Below are positions 1-6,659 of a stretch of DNA of 20,419 nucleotides, in pieces (within the stretch, counting starts at the first letter, position 1; the number at the start of each line of letters is the position of its first letter). Made by a program: the position numbers and the translations under genes. The notes beneath the pieces are model-generated. The model searched no databases, was not told the DNA's origin, and was given only the letters and a program-made list of their open reading frames with translations. This stretch comes from UBA11524 sp963590165. Lineage in GTDB: Bacteria; Bacillota; Clostridia; Christensenellales; Aristaeellaceae. The DNA lies in assembly GCA_963590165.1 (NCBI GenBank), contig CAVANO010000016.1, forward strand, positions 1 through 20,419. Reading direction: 5' to 3'.

Positions 1-2
1 AG

Positions 3-158
3 CCAGCCGACCTCAAGCGCACACAGCTTTTGAATCTGGTCGGCGCGATGATTCAGAGCAAGATGGTCATCCTCGACGGCTCCGGGCTCTACGCCGCCAT
101 CGGGCATTTCTACGCCGACAAGGGACTGCTCTACAGCAACCTGTACCACCGCTGTTGA
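3..158 (+). CDS. 3' end of an unidentified gene cut by the window edge
   Basis: An open frame enters from the left edge and stops at a TGA at 156-158. It gives about 51 residues ending LLYSNLYHRC, with a plausible amino-acid mix (hydrophobic core, DGSGLYAAIGHFYADKG). It runs towards the minus-strand PP-loop gene, whose stop lies 10 bases away, so the two genes converge. I do not recognise the family. The phage context to the right suggests a phage gene, but that is inference. No start can be given because it lies outside the window. Confidence 0.5.
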   Translation, partial: PADLKRTQLLNLVGAMIQSKMVILDGSGLYAAIGHFYADKGLLYSNLYHRC

Positions 159-167
159 GCTTTCAAA

Positions 168-1055
168 TCAAGCATTGCCGCTGCAGGGCGGCTTTTCTTG
201 TGCGCCAATCCACCAGCGCATGACATCTTCGCCGTCTTTCCACTCGGTCGGCAGCCCACGCTCGCGACGCTTTTCAAGCAGCATCCGGTCGAAGGCTTTC
301 ACATACAGCGCACGGTATTTCGGGTACGCTTCAAAGGCGCGTTTCTGCCCTTTCGCTTGCGACAGCGGGCAACCGATGCAACCGATTCTGTCCCAGCCAC
401 GGTCATACAGGCAGCAGTGCGGCACTTTCACGACTTCGTTCAAAAACTCCCACACATCCTCGTCTTCCCAATCAACGATGGGATTGACGAGCGTTTTTTG
501 TGTGCGGTAGCAGAACTCCACCATGCGGCGCTCTTCCGCGTTATCGTCGTTGAGAATTACGCTGCCGGATTTGTTCACACGGTAATCGACGCCGAGCTCC
601 TCCGCGCGCTTCTGTGTGGTTTTAGGCTTGCCGAAGATGTCCGCAACGCCATGCTGTGCCTTTCGCCGCGCCGATTCTGCCCAACGCACACCTGTGACGG
701 TCACACGCTCTTTGCCGCTCGACTCTTTCAAATACGTGCAGCAGTAACGCGCGACGCGTGTCGGCGGAATCTTGTTCTTGCGAATCAGCGACCACATGGT
801 CACAGGCTCGCCCTTGCTGTCGGTCGGGTGAACGAACTCCACGTCTGGGTAGTGTTCGCGGATAAAATAAATCAACTCCGGCGGGTCGACGCTCGTGACG
901 TTGTAGTGTGCATCGAACTTCACGCCTGCCATCTGACAGAGGTGGTACACACACTGGCTGTCTTTCCCGCCGCTGAATGCGACGTAATACCCTTCCGGCG
1001 GTTCGAACGACTTCAGCCGTTCAATCGCCATGTCAATTTTCTCTTGAATCGCCAT
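168..1055 (-). CDS. Phage PAPS reductase-like PP-loop protein (adenosine-phosphosulfate reductase family)
   Basis: The 295-residue protein carries the PP-loop motif SGGKDS at residues 28-33, typical of the ATP-pyrophosphatase/PAPS reductase superfamily, and a TGVRWAES segment near residue 121. Cysteines at 105/106, 214/215, 226 and 229 (the last two as CIGC) could bind an Fe-S cluster, as in DndC-type relatives. Such genes are frequent in Firmicutes prophages. Proposed roles are sulfur metabolism or nucleic-acid thiolation, and the substrate is not known. The start follows GGGAGG with 9-base spacing. It is the last gene of the minus-strand phage run and is separated from the next gene upstream by about 165 bases. 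PP-loop membership is sure; the exact reaction is not. Confidence 0.88.
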   Translation of the reverse strand: MAIQEKIDMAIERLKSFEPPEGYYVAFSGGKDSQCVYHLCQMAGVKFDAHYNVTSVDPPELIYFIREHYPDVEFVHPTDSKGEPVTMWSLIRKNKIPPTRVARYCCTYLKESSGKERVTVTGVRWAESARRKAQHGVADIFGKPKTTQKRAEELGVDYRVNKSGSVILNDDNAEERRMVEFCYRTQKTLVNPIVDWEDEDVWEFLNEVVKVPHCCLYDRGWDRIGCIGCPLSQAKGQKRAFEAYPKYRALYVKAFDRMLLEKRRERGLPTEWKDGEDVMRWWIGAQEKPPCSGNA

Positions 1056-1219
1056 CCGGCGTACCCTCCCTGTTTCGCGCCACGTTGCGCCGTGTCCGCT
1101 TTGAAATCAGCCTCGTGGAAACGCTCCACCCGTGCCGTCAGCCGTTCGTGCGCGCCCGACAATGCGCAAAAACCGGCAGAGAAAAAGCGCCCTGCTGTTT
1201 CCAGCCTGACGCTTATTCC

Positions 1220-1540
1220 TCAGAAAAGTGTTATCGCGATTGCCCCGTCCGGCGCGCCCTCGATGACGTTCGCGTGCCGCTCCAGCCAATCGGCGTGATT
1301 CTTGCGCACGTTCGCCGCAATGTCGCGGACGATATCCGGCTGGAAGAAGATGATCAGCTCTTGCGACAGGTGCACACGGTCGAGGATGTCGCGCAGCGTC
1401 ACCTTTGCCTCGACGGTCGGCTGCGTGTCGGCCGTGTGTGCGGCGCTGTAGTACGCCAGCCATATTTCGCTGTCCACGGGGTGGGCGTTCATCTTCGTGC
1501 GCAGTTCCTTCACCAGCGCGTCTGCGTCTATCAGTCTCAT
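1220..1540 (-). CDS. Small phage protein beginning MRLIDADAL
   Basis: This encodes a 106-residue acidic protein whose N-terminus MRLIDADALVKEL is a recurring opening in small prophage proteins of Clostridia. I prefer the ATG at 1540 over an in-frame ATG 12 codons upstream. It is preceded by AGGCGGG and overlaps the stop of the upstream gene as ATGA (1537-1540), the usual sign of translational coupling. The central part (TVEAKVTLRDILDRVHLSQELIIFF) is rich in predicted helix. No catalytic motif is visible and no function is known to me. It belongs to the compact run of minus-strand phage genes between the SNF2/sigma-like genes and the PP-loop gene. Confidence 0.75.
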   Translation of the reverse strand: MRLIDADALVKELRTKMNAHPVDSEIWLAYYSAAHTADTQPTVEAKVTLRDILDRVHLSQELIIFFQPDIVRDIAANVRKNHADWLERHANVIEGAPDGAIAITLF

Positions 1541-1836
1541 GTGCATTCCCGCCTTTTGCTTGCGTCCGTTTGCCATGTTTGATGGTGTTTTGGTAGGCGC
1601 TCAGCTCTTTTAGCCTTCTCCTCGTCCGAGAATCCCATCTTCTTCGGAAAGCGCAAAAGCACCCAGTCTTTTGGGCACCAGCCGTAGATGCAGCCATCGT
1701 TTTCTTCCGGCTGCTTGAGGATGGTCACGTCATCGGGGTGTGCTTCCTTGAGCTTCCGAATCCGTGTGATGGTCTTCCGCTCGTCGGAGGAAAACCAGCA
1801 CTTGCCGTCCTCTGTGTACGTGTAGCATGTTTCCAT
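1537..1836 (-). CDS. Small phage protein beginning METCYTYTEDGKCWFSSDE
   Basis: The 99-residue protein has an aromatic, acidic N-terminal half (cysteines at 4 and 13) and a basic C-terminal tail. The N-terminal segment through TILKQPEENDGCIYGW resembles a small prophage protein family seen repeatedly in gut Firmicutes, with no assigned function. The ATG at 1836 follows AAGGGG. It starts 14 bases after the upstream gene stops and ends with an ATGA overlap into the downstream gene, so it is part of one polycistron. A DNA-binding or anti-host role would be a guess. Confidence 0.75.
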   Translation of the reverse strand: METCYTYTEDGKCWFSSDERKTITRIRKLKEAHPDDVTILKQPEENDGCIYGWCPKDWVLLRFPKKMGFSDEEKAKRAERLPKHHQTWQTDASKRRECT

Positions 1837-1850
1837 CTGTTTCGCCCCTT

Positions 1851-2069
1851 TTAAAAACTGCGCTCGACTTCCAGGCTGTCATCGTCGTAGAGGACAACCC
1901 GGTCGCCTTTGCTCGCCATCTTCGCGCCTGCCGGTGTGGGAACGAGCAGCGTTTGGCTCTCCATGTAGACGGCGATTCGTGTTCCCAGCATCCGCTGGAG
2001 CCGAAGCCCCGGTGTGCTCGGACCGGCCTTCGTGCCGCCGACCGTGAAGGAATCAATCTCGTGTTTCAT
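1851..2069 (-). CDS. 72-residue phage protein of unknown function
   Basis: The frame begins at ATG 2069, inside a longer open frame. I chose this start because GAGGAGG lies just upstream and because the 38 residues before it (many Arg, Cys, Pro) look like read-through of the neighbouring gene in another frame. The product begins MKHEIDSFTVGGTKAGPS and ends DDDSLEVERSF. A central segment, TRIAVYMESQTLLVPTPAGAKM, looks like short beta strands of a small barrel. It overlaps the end of the DUF551-like gene by 17 bases. I do not recognise the family. Confidence 0.6.
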   Translation of the reverse strand: MKHEIDSFTVGGTKAGPSTPGLRLQRMLGTRIAVYMESQTLLVPTPAGAKMASKGDRVVLYDDDSLEVERSF

Positions 2070-2280
2070 CTTCGTCCTCCTCCGGCAGTTCGGGCGCCGG
2101 CATCCAGTGGGTAACCTCGCCGCACGGCGCAGCCAGCGCAGGCATTGTGAACCAGCGCTGGCGTGTGGGTGAATAGTATGCAAGACGAATTCTGCGGTCT
2201 CCGTCCTCGTCAGCGATTACCACAAGCAGGAGCTCATCGCTCACCGGCAGCGCGTCTTCAACCTTCGTCCATTGGAACAT
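2053..2280 (-). CDS. DUF551-type small phage protein
   Basis: The 75-residue protein has the order expected of DUF551: an N-terminal W(T/I)KVEDALPVSDE segment, a central strand-rich part with RLAYY and W, then VTHWMPAPELPEE near the C-terminus. DUF551 proteins are common in phages and prophages and have no established function. The ATG at 2280 follows AGGAGG with good spacing. The gene overlaps the next one downstream by 17 bases, which again suggests a single transcript. Confidence 0.82.
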   Translation of the reverse strand: MFQWTKVEDALPVSDELLLVVIADEDGDRRIRLAYYSPTRQRWFTMPALAAPCGEVTHWMPAPELPEEDEDETRD

Positions 2281-2298
2281 TGCTTTTTCCTCCTTGCA

Positions 2299-2712
2299 TC
2301 ACCAAAGGCACACCACAAAAATATGCGTCGGCCGCGTTTCGGACGCATCCCGGCGGTGTTCCACCAGGGTAACGCTCAACACTCGCCGGTCAAGCACCGG
2401 ATGCTCACCAGGATTGATTTGGCGCTCAACGTGGGTGAACTCCCCCACAAGCTGTGGCTCGGAGCCGTACTCGAACACACGCGCATAACTGGTTTCGGGT
2501 AACAGCTCCAGAATGCCTCTCAACGTCCAATTCCGCCCGCAGTCGAATCTGTGTTTAATCGCGCGCAGTTGCATGAAGTCGAACGGATTCGTGCTGTGGT
2601 CTGGCCACCGCACCCCGATGCATGGGCGTATGCCTGAGCCCATCCATCGGCAGTGCGGTTCGCGTTTACGGTCGTAGTACTCGCAGCCCTTGCAGCCTAT
2701 GCCTTTTTCCAT
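2299..2712 (-). CDS. Cysteine-rich small phage protein, unknown function
   Basis: From ATG 2712 the frame gives 137 residues starting MEKGIGCKGCEYYDRKREPH. Cysteines at 7, 10, 21 and 31 form a CxxC-x10-C-x9-C pattern that could hold one zinc ion. The remainder is mixed, with LLPETSYARVFEYGSEPQL and a final strand-like HIFVVCLW. I placed the start at 2712 rather than 2805 because GGGGAAG precedes it and the upstream gene stops only 4 bases before it. No enzymatic motif is visible. Zinc binding is inferred from cysteine spacing only. Confidence 0.65.
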   Translation of the reverse strand: MEKGIGCKGCEYYDRKREPHCRWMGSGIRPCIGVRWPDHSTNPFDFMQLRAIKHRFDCGRNWTLRGILELLPETSYARVFEYGSEPQLVGEFTHVERQINPGEHPVLDRRVLSVTLVEHRRDASETRPTHIFVVCLW

Positions 2713-2716
2713 CGTC

Positions 2717-3487
2717 TTACTTCCCCGCGCTGTCCGACTTGTGGCCGACCAGCTCGGCACCGTAGTCGCCGTTGTCGAACCGGACGTGCAGCCCGCCGTC
2801 TGCACACTTGTACACCAGATGGATGGGGCTAAAGTAAATCGCCGTCAGCCCCGGCAGGCGCTCAAACGCCTCGAAGTTCAGCTCCTTCGTGTCCTCGCCG
2901 GCCTCGGCGCGGTCGCGGAGCTCTCGAATCGTGTCGCCCTGTTCCGCGATGACCTTCTTCCATGCCTCGAAGCAGCTCGTCATCCGGAAGTTCTGCTTGG
3001 GCTTGCACGGCTGAAGCGTCAGCCAGCAGTACAGGTCGTCGGGCACGTTCATCGTCTCGCGCTCTGCCTGTGCCTCACCGCAGCTCTCGCAAATCCAGAT
3101 GTCCGAAATCCGACTGCGGACATTCGCGTCCAGCGGCTTTTTCATGATGTCCCTGCCGCAGCGTGGGCAAAGCGTGTACGTGCCCTCACGCTGCTCCTTC
3201 TGCAACCTTTCGAAGCGTTCCTTCACTGTTTCCATTTTGTGACCTCCTGTCGCATTTTCTTCGGCAGCGCACAGCGGCGTGTCCTCGTCGATGTAGCGCT
3301 GCAGCAGAAGGAAAGAGCGGAGCGGTCTGAAATCCTCGCCGTGGATGGCTCCGTCGCGGTCGATGGTGTACGCCCCGACGCGGAAAGCGCAGCTCGGTAC
3401 ACCGAGGTAACGTGCTGCCGTGTGGAGCTCGTCGGCGATTGCGTCTGCCAAGGCACTGCGGCTGGCGACGTGCGTTTGAATGACCAT
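2717..3487 (-). CDS. Apparent in-frame fusion of two phage proteins, C-terminal half with zinc ribbon
   Basis: One uninterrupted 256-residue frame starts at ATG 3487 after AGGAGGAAG. Residues 1-84 (MVIQTHVASRSALADAIADE through DEDTPLCAAEE) resemble a small stand-alone prophage protein. Residue 85 is a methionine preceded by a strong AGGAGGT, and from there METVKERFERLQKEQREG with CPRC at 107-110 and CESC at 133-136 forms a zinc-ribbon protein of another familiar prophage type. The simplest reading is two adjacent genes where the first has lost its stop. Both a 256-residue fusion and a 172-residue internal product (2717-3235) could be made. It stops 4 bases before the next gene. Function unknown. 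Confidence 0.7.
   Translation of the reverse strand: MVIQTHVASRSALADAIADELHTAARYLGVPSCAFRVGAYTIDRDGAIHGEDFRPLRSFLLLQRYIDEDTPLCAAEENATGGHKMETVKERFERLQKEQREGTYTLCPRCGRDIMKKPLDANVRSRISDIWICESCGEAQAERETMNVPDDLYCWLTLQPCKPKQNFRMTSCFEAWKKVIAEQGDTIRELRDRAEAGEDTKELNFEAFERLPGLTAIYFSPIHLVYKCADGGLHVRFDNGDYGAELVGHKSDSAGK
3233..3248 (-). promoter_or_regulatory. Strong internal Shine-Dalgarno and start codon
   Basis: On the minus strand AGGAGGT (3242-3248) is followed after 6 bases by ATG (3233-3235), in frame with the larger gene. This is a near-ideal ribosome binding site inside an open frame, so initiation here would give a 172-residue zinc-ribbon product on its own. Confidence 0.7.
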
Positions 3488-3535
3488 GTTGCTCTTCCTC
3501 CTTCGCTGTTATGTTTGCTCTAAATGCGCAGAAAG

Positions 3536-3679
3536 TCAAGTTGTTTTTTCCAAAATGTGTGAAAGACCGCGCCGTGCGCCGTCGACATCTCCGGCAAGTG
3601 CCTGACCCCTCAGGGTCTTCAGCGTCTGCTTCGGAATCGTGCGGCGGTAGCGCCGGAGCAGTGCGAGGAATTCCTTCAT
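3536..3679 (-). CDS. 47-residue basic phage protein (MKEFLALLRRYRRTIPKQTL)
   Basis: This short gene encodes MKEFLALLRRYRRTIPKQTL followed by KTLRGQALAGDVDGARRGLSHILEKTT, a helical, strongly basic protein. Similar short Arg-rich proteins are common in prophages of gut Clostridia, without known function. The ATG at 3679 follows GGAGGT. The start region (3677-3687) is complementary over 11 bases to the arms of two hairpins lying just upstream, so translation may be controlled by RNA structure. It lies about 50 bases before the next gene of the run. Confidence 0.65.
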   Translation of the reverse strand: MKEFLALLRRYRRTIPKQTLKTLRGQALAGDVDGARRGLSHILEKTT

Positions 3680-3696
3680 CGGCGAACCTCCGTAAC

Positions 3697-3723
3697 AAAA
3701 AAGCACCGACTGTTCGCCGATGC
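3697..3723 (-). terminator. Rho-independent terminator, copy 1
   Basis: Read on the minus strand: an 8-bp stem GCATCGGC/GTCGGTGC (two G-U type pairs), loop GAACA, then six T (3697-3702). It lies upstream of the 47-residue gene and downstream of the sigma/HTH-like gene, so it would end or attenuate transcription within the phage run. Confidence 0.7.
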
Positions 3724-3737
3724 TTGATGTGAATTTT

Positions 3738-3759
3738 CACTTTATTCACTTTATTCACT
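3738..3759. repeat. Short tandem repeat CACTTTATT
   Basis: CACTTTATTCACTTTATTCACT is 2.4 copies of a 9-base unit lying between the two hairpins. It is AT-rich in an otherwise GC-rich stretch. It could be an operator or just slippage; nothing more can be said. Confidence 0.5.
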
Positions 3760-3760
3760 G

Positions 3761-3787
3761 AAAAAGGCACCAGCTGTTCGCCGATGC
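3761..3787 (-). terminator. Rho-independent terminator-like hairpin, copy 2
   Basis: Second hairpin on the minus strand: GCATCGGC/GCTGGTGC with loop GAACA, then C and five T (3761-3765). It is 19/21 identical to copy 1, 64 bases away. The two differing bases exchange a G-C and a G-U pair, so the stem is kept. Confidence 0.6.
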
Positions 3788-3845
3788 CCACGGATATAGC
3801 CTACCACACCTTGCCAAAAAAGTAAAGGGACAAACGGGACAATTT

Positions 3846-4346
3846 TCACGCAGTCTTTTCTGTGGGTGACCGCAGGTAACGGTAACAGGCTTTCTTGACA
3901 CTGTCGACCGTTCGACTGTGAACGGCTTCCGCGACTTCCTCCCACGAGCAGCCGTTCACAAATCGGTGTGTGAAAATCTGGCGCAGCAACGAATCATCGA
4001 TGCCGTTGATGTACTCCTCCAGCCTCTGCTGCTCCAGCAGACACAGCGTCTGCCGTGTGCTGATGGCAATCTGCAGGTTGAGGATGGCGCTGCGCTTCCG
4101 TTCCAGCTCGCTCTCCATCTGGCAGAGCCGCAGCACGGCATTTTCCACCGGGCTGCTGACCAGCCCCGCGCTGCCGTGCGCTTCGTCCGAAGGTGCCGGT
4201 GCGGAGCAGTCGCCCATGGTCGCTCGCAGCTCTGCCAGCGCGCGCTCTGCCTCCGCGAAGTCCGCCTCCAGCTTTTCCAGCTGCTTCCGGTTCAGCGCCA
4301 CTTCTCTGTTCAGGTGATACAGCTTCGACAACTCTTTGACCGTCAT
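3846..4346 (-). CDS. Phage sigma-70 region 4-like / HTH regulator
   Basis: The 166-residue protein has two long helical, probably coiled-coil, stretches (about 15-40 and 70-112). At 128-158 there is a helix-turn-helix-like end: RFVNGCSWEEVAEAVH then DSVKKACYRYL. This arrangement matches the sigma-factor-like proteins that follow the SNF2 helicase in many Firmicutes prophages, where they are thought to control late genes (an ArpU-like role). Its ATG overlaps the helicase stop as ATGA (4343-4346), and AAAGGAAAG precedes it. Two terminator hairpins lie downstream. The role in late transcription is inferred from position and fold. Confidence 0.75.
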   Translation of the reverse strand: MTVKELSKLYHLNREVALNRKQLEKLEADFAEAERALAELRATMGDCSAPAPSDEAHGSAGLVSSPVENAVLRLCQMESELERKRSAILNLQIAISTRQTLCLLEQQRLEEYINGIDDSLLRQIFTHRFVNGCSWEEVAEAVHSRTVDSVKKACYRYLRSPTEKTA

Positions 4347-4906
4347 GCTCTTTCCTTTCTCGCCTTTTCAATCCTTGCCTTTAGCGCGCACAGGAGCCCC
4401 TCCTGCGCCTTATCCTTGCCTGAGAGCGCCCGTAGCACGTCCTCGTCCACGCCGCCCTGTACGGCCAAATGGTGCAAGATTACGGGGTGCTCCTGCCCTT
4501 GGCGATGCAGACGCTTGTTCGCTTGCTGGTACAGCTCCAAGCTCCACGTCAGCCCAAACCAGATCACGTGATGCCCGCCTTGCTGGAGGTTCAGCCCATA
4601 CGCACACGATGCAGGGTGCGCCAGCAGGATGTCAATCAGCCCCGCGTTCCAGTCGCGCTCGTCCTGCTGCCCTTCGTACACACGGACACGCAGGTGCGTC
4701 TTCGACAGTGCCTGAATCAGACGCTCCTTGTCGTGCTGGAAGTTGTAGAACACAAGTGCGTGCTGCCCGTTCAGCTGCTCGACCGTTTCCATGAACGCCT
4801 CCAGCTTGCAGTCGTGTACCACAACGACTTTGCCTTCCTCGTCGTACACGGCACCGTCGCAGAGCTGCAGGAGCTTGTTGGTCAGTAGCGTTGCTGATGC
4901 ACTCAA
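4343..4906 (-). CDS. C-terminal part of phage SNF2-family helicase, 5' end missing
   Basis: The frame holds only the second RecA-like half of an SNF2-type DNA helicase: GAVYDEEGK and HDCKLEAF at the start, HPASCAYGLNLQQGGH (97-112, motif V region) and QQANKRLHRQGQ (127-138, motif VI). Intact phage relatives are about 450 residues and begin with a Walker A motif, absent here. The TTG at 4906 is only the first possible start after the break; the real gene would continue upstream, but that sequence is replaced by an oppositely oriented head gene fragment from about 4890. Without the ATPase half it cannot work as a helicase. It is coupled to the sigma/HTH-like gene by an ATGA overlap. Confidence 0.85.
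   Translation of the reverse strand: MSASATLLTNKLLQLCDGAVYDEEGKVVVVHDCKLEAFMETVEQLNGQHALVFYNFQHDKERLIQALSKTHLRVRVYEGQQDERDWNAGLIDILLAHPASCAYGLNLQQGGHHVIWFGLTWSLELYQQANKRLHRQGQEHPVILHHLAVQGGVDEDVLRALSGKDKAQEGLLCALKARIEKARKERA
4884..4906. other. Junction between phage block A and inverted block B (left)
   Basis: Minus-strand SNF2 coding (TNKLLQLCDGAVYDEE) stops making sense going right at about 4885-4900. Plus-strand coding of a phage head protein C-terminus (ADALKKNLDELEWRLIVQTG) begins at the same place. Two genes on opposite strands are therefore both truncated at one point, which marks a breakpoint rather than two independent decays. Confidence 0.75.
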
Positions 4907-4958
4907 GAAGAATCTTGATGAGCTGGAGTGGCGGCTGATCGTGCAGACGGGAGTGTGA
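4890..4958 (+). pseudogene. Last codons of a portal/head-type protein
   Basis: In plus frame, VADALKKNLDELEWRLIVQT ends at TGA 4956-4958. An acidic/basic helical tail of this kind, directly in front of an HGIKGMKWGVRR gene, fits the C-terminus of a phage portal protein. The remainder of the gene is absent because of the junction at about 4890. The identification rests on 22 residues and on gene order, so it is tentative. Confidence 0.45.
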
Positions 4959-4964
4959 CATGTT

Positions 4965-6173
4965 TTGAATGGCTATGAAATCGCTTTGATGCATCATGGC
5001 ATTAAAGGCATGAAGTGGGGTGTGCGGCGATATCAGAACGAAAACGGCACGTACACCGCAGCCGGGCTGAAGCGGTACAAGCAGGATCGAGAGCGATACA
5101 AAAAAGAGCAAGAGACATACAACGAGGATTTGCGCAAAGCCTCCAAACAGAAGAATAAGTCAAAACATGTCCAAGCACTCGAAGTAAAATACAAAAGTCA
5201 GGGCATGACTGATGAGGAGGCTTCGGTGGCGGCGTACCGCCGTGCGAGAACCGAAAAGATCCTGGCCGTTGCTCTCGGCACCGCCGTTGTGGTTGGGGCG
5301 TCCTACGGCGCGTACAAATTGTACAAGCACAACGTTGACCAAACAATCAAGTCCGGGTCGCTTCTTCAGAACATATCCACTAACTCATCGAAAGGCGTTG
5401 CTGATGCGTTCTATGCGTCAACCAATTCAAAGGATGACGCCACGTACCGAGGCCTGTACGGAGAAACACTCCGCCAGCGCGGAGGTACCGTCTACGAGAC
5501 CAAAATCAAAGCATTGGACAATTTGCGCGTAGCCTCGCCTAAGAACGCTGAACGGGAATTCGCGAATCTGATGGCCAAGGATAAAGACTTCAAGAAATAC
5601 GTTAATGATCTGGCGGTGAGCGCTCAATTCCAGGGGGGAAGCCCAGGTCAGCTGAAAGTCGCTCAAAAGGCATATAAGAGCCTTCAAAGAGGCAAAATTG
5701 ACAAAAACGTGTACGAGATGTTCAACATTAACGGTATGGTATACAATCAGGCAAGCCTGAAAGCAAATCAGATGCGGCAGCGTTTCATGGATGCACTTAA
5801 GTCAAAAGGGTATGACGCAGTTGGCGATGTAAACGACCGCAAATATAGCGGCTATGGGACGAAGAACCCGCTGATCATCTTGGACAACTCAGCGAAACTG
5901 GCTGTAAGTTCCCGTCGAGCCGTGGACAACGCTGAGTTGAACAGCGCATATAATTCGGCATACACCAAGCTGGTGGGAAAGGCTTCTGCCAAAGCTGTGG
6001 CGTCCACGCTCGCAAAAGGTGCTGCCGGGATCGCGGTCGGTCGTACTGTTGTCAGTAAAGTCAAAGAACGCAGCGCCAATGCTCGCCGGCAGCAAGTTGT
6101 GAACGCGTACAAGCAGGAGCACCCGAACAGCAAATTGTCTGATAAACAGATTCTGGACATATTCTACGAGTAA
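4965..6173 (+). CDS. MKWGVRR-module phage protein 1 (402 residues)
   Basis: The protein begins with the phage module HHGIKGMKWGVRR (residues 10-22) followed by YQNENGTYTAAGLKRYKQ, a continuation often seen in such proteins next to portal genes. A basic, coiled-coil-like part (35-97) leads to one hydrophobic segment (about 99-117, ILAVALGTAVVVGASYGAY) that ends in YKLYK. The remainder is a long mixed domain with a second small hydrophobic stretch (AKGAAGIAVGRTVV). The TTG at 4965 is preceded by GGGAG; an ATG at 4989 would keep the module too. It lies 6 bases after the portal-like stop, in the same frame. No enzyme motif is visible. A virion-associated or DNA-ejection role is a guess. Confidence 0.8.
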   Translation: MNGYEIALMHHGIKGMKWGVRRYQNENGTYTAAGLKRYKQDRERYKKEQETYNEDLRKASKQKNKSKHVQALEVKYKSQGMTDEEASVAAYRRARTEKILAVALGTAVVVGASYGAYKLYKHNVDQTIKSGSLLQNISTNSSKGVADAFYASTNSKDDATYRGLYGETLRQRGGTVYETKIKALDNLRVASPKNAEREFANLMAKDKDFKKYVNDLAVSAQFQGGSPGQLKVAQKAYKSLQRGKIDKNVYEMFNINGMVYNQASLKANQMRQRFMDALKSKGYDAVGDVNDRKYSGYGTKNPLIILDNSAKLAVSSRRAVDNAELNSAYNSAYTKLVGKASAKAVASTLAKGAAGIAVGRTVVSKVKERSANARRQQVVNAYKQEHPNSKLSDKQILDIFYE

Positions 6174-6194
6174 GAGAGAGAGAAAGAAAGAAAC

Positions 6195-6659
6195 ATGTAC
6201 GACTACTTGGAGCATCACGGCATTAAAGGCATGAAATGGGGTGTCAGAAGGACTGAAGCTCAGCTGGGACACGACACCAGCAAGGGCTCCTCCGCGTCCG
6301 GCGGCAGTTCTTCGGGGTCTTCTCAAAAGAAGAGCGGACTTCTTGCGCGGTGGCGTGAATCGCGGCAAAAAAAACGTGACGCAAAGCGGAACGCTGAATT
6401 AGAAGCCTATGCAAACGACTGGGTCAGCAAACACTGGACTGAAAGTTGGAATGCAGAAGCAGATGATTGGGAAAGCGGGAGCAAGGCCGAAAAGCAGAAG
6501 AAGTACAACGACCGACTCAGCAAAGCCAAGAACCGGAAAGAGTCGTCTAAGATTCAGAAGGAAATGGACACCGAGTTCCAGACTGATTTCGGCGATCGAC
6601 TGGCTGCAGATACGAATCGAGCGCTTGCTGAGTATAAGAAACAGAAGAAATGGTCGTGA
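6195..6659 (+). CDS. MKWGVRR-module phage protein 2 (154 residues)
   Basis: It starts MYDYLEHHGIKGMKWGVRR, then has a Gly/Ser-rich linker (residues about 30-50) and a charged, helical C-terminal part rich in Lys, Glu and Trp. Unlike its three neighbours it lacks a hydrophobic segment. The start follows a purine-rich stretch (AAAGAAAGAAAC), 21 bases after the preceding stop. It ends with a TGATG overlap with the next gene. Function unknown. It is homologous to its neighbours only over the first 20 residues or so. Confidence 0.78.
   Translation: MYDYLEHHGIKGMKWGVRRTEAQLGHDTSKGSSASGGSSSGSSQKKSGLLARWRESRQKKRDAKRNAELEAYANDWVSKHWTESWNAEADDWESGSKAEKQKKYNDRLSKAKNRKESSKIQKEMDTEFQTDFGDRLAADTNRALAEYKKQKKWS

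Noticed and set aside
1013..1162. Minus-strand frame from TTG 1162 giving about 49 residues (HERLTARVERFHEADFKADT and so on)
   Set aside because: No ribosome binding site precedes the TTG and it runs 43 bases into the PP-loop gene. The amino-acid mix is plausible but the evidence is too thin to call a gene.
198..1298. Long plus-strand open frame of 366 codons
   Set aside because: It is antisense to the PP-loop gene, has no ribosome site and shows the Arg/His/Ala-rich composition of a shadow frame in GC-rich DNA.
2690..3523. Plus-strand frame of 277 codons
   Set aside because: Antisense to the zinc-ribbon fusion gene; Arg/Leu/Val-rich shadow without start signals.
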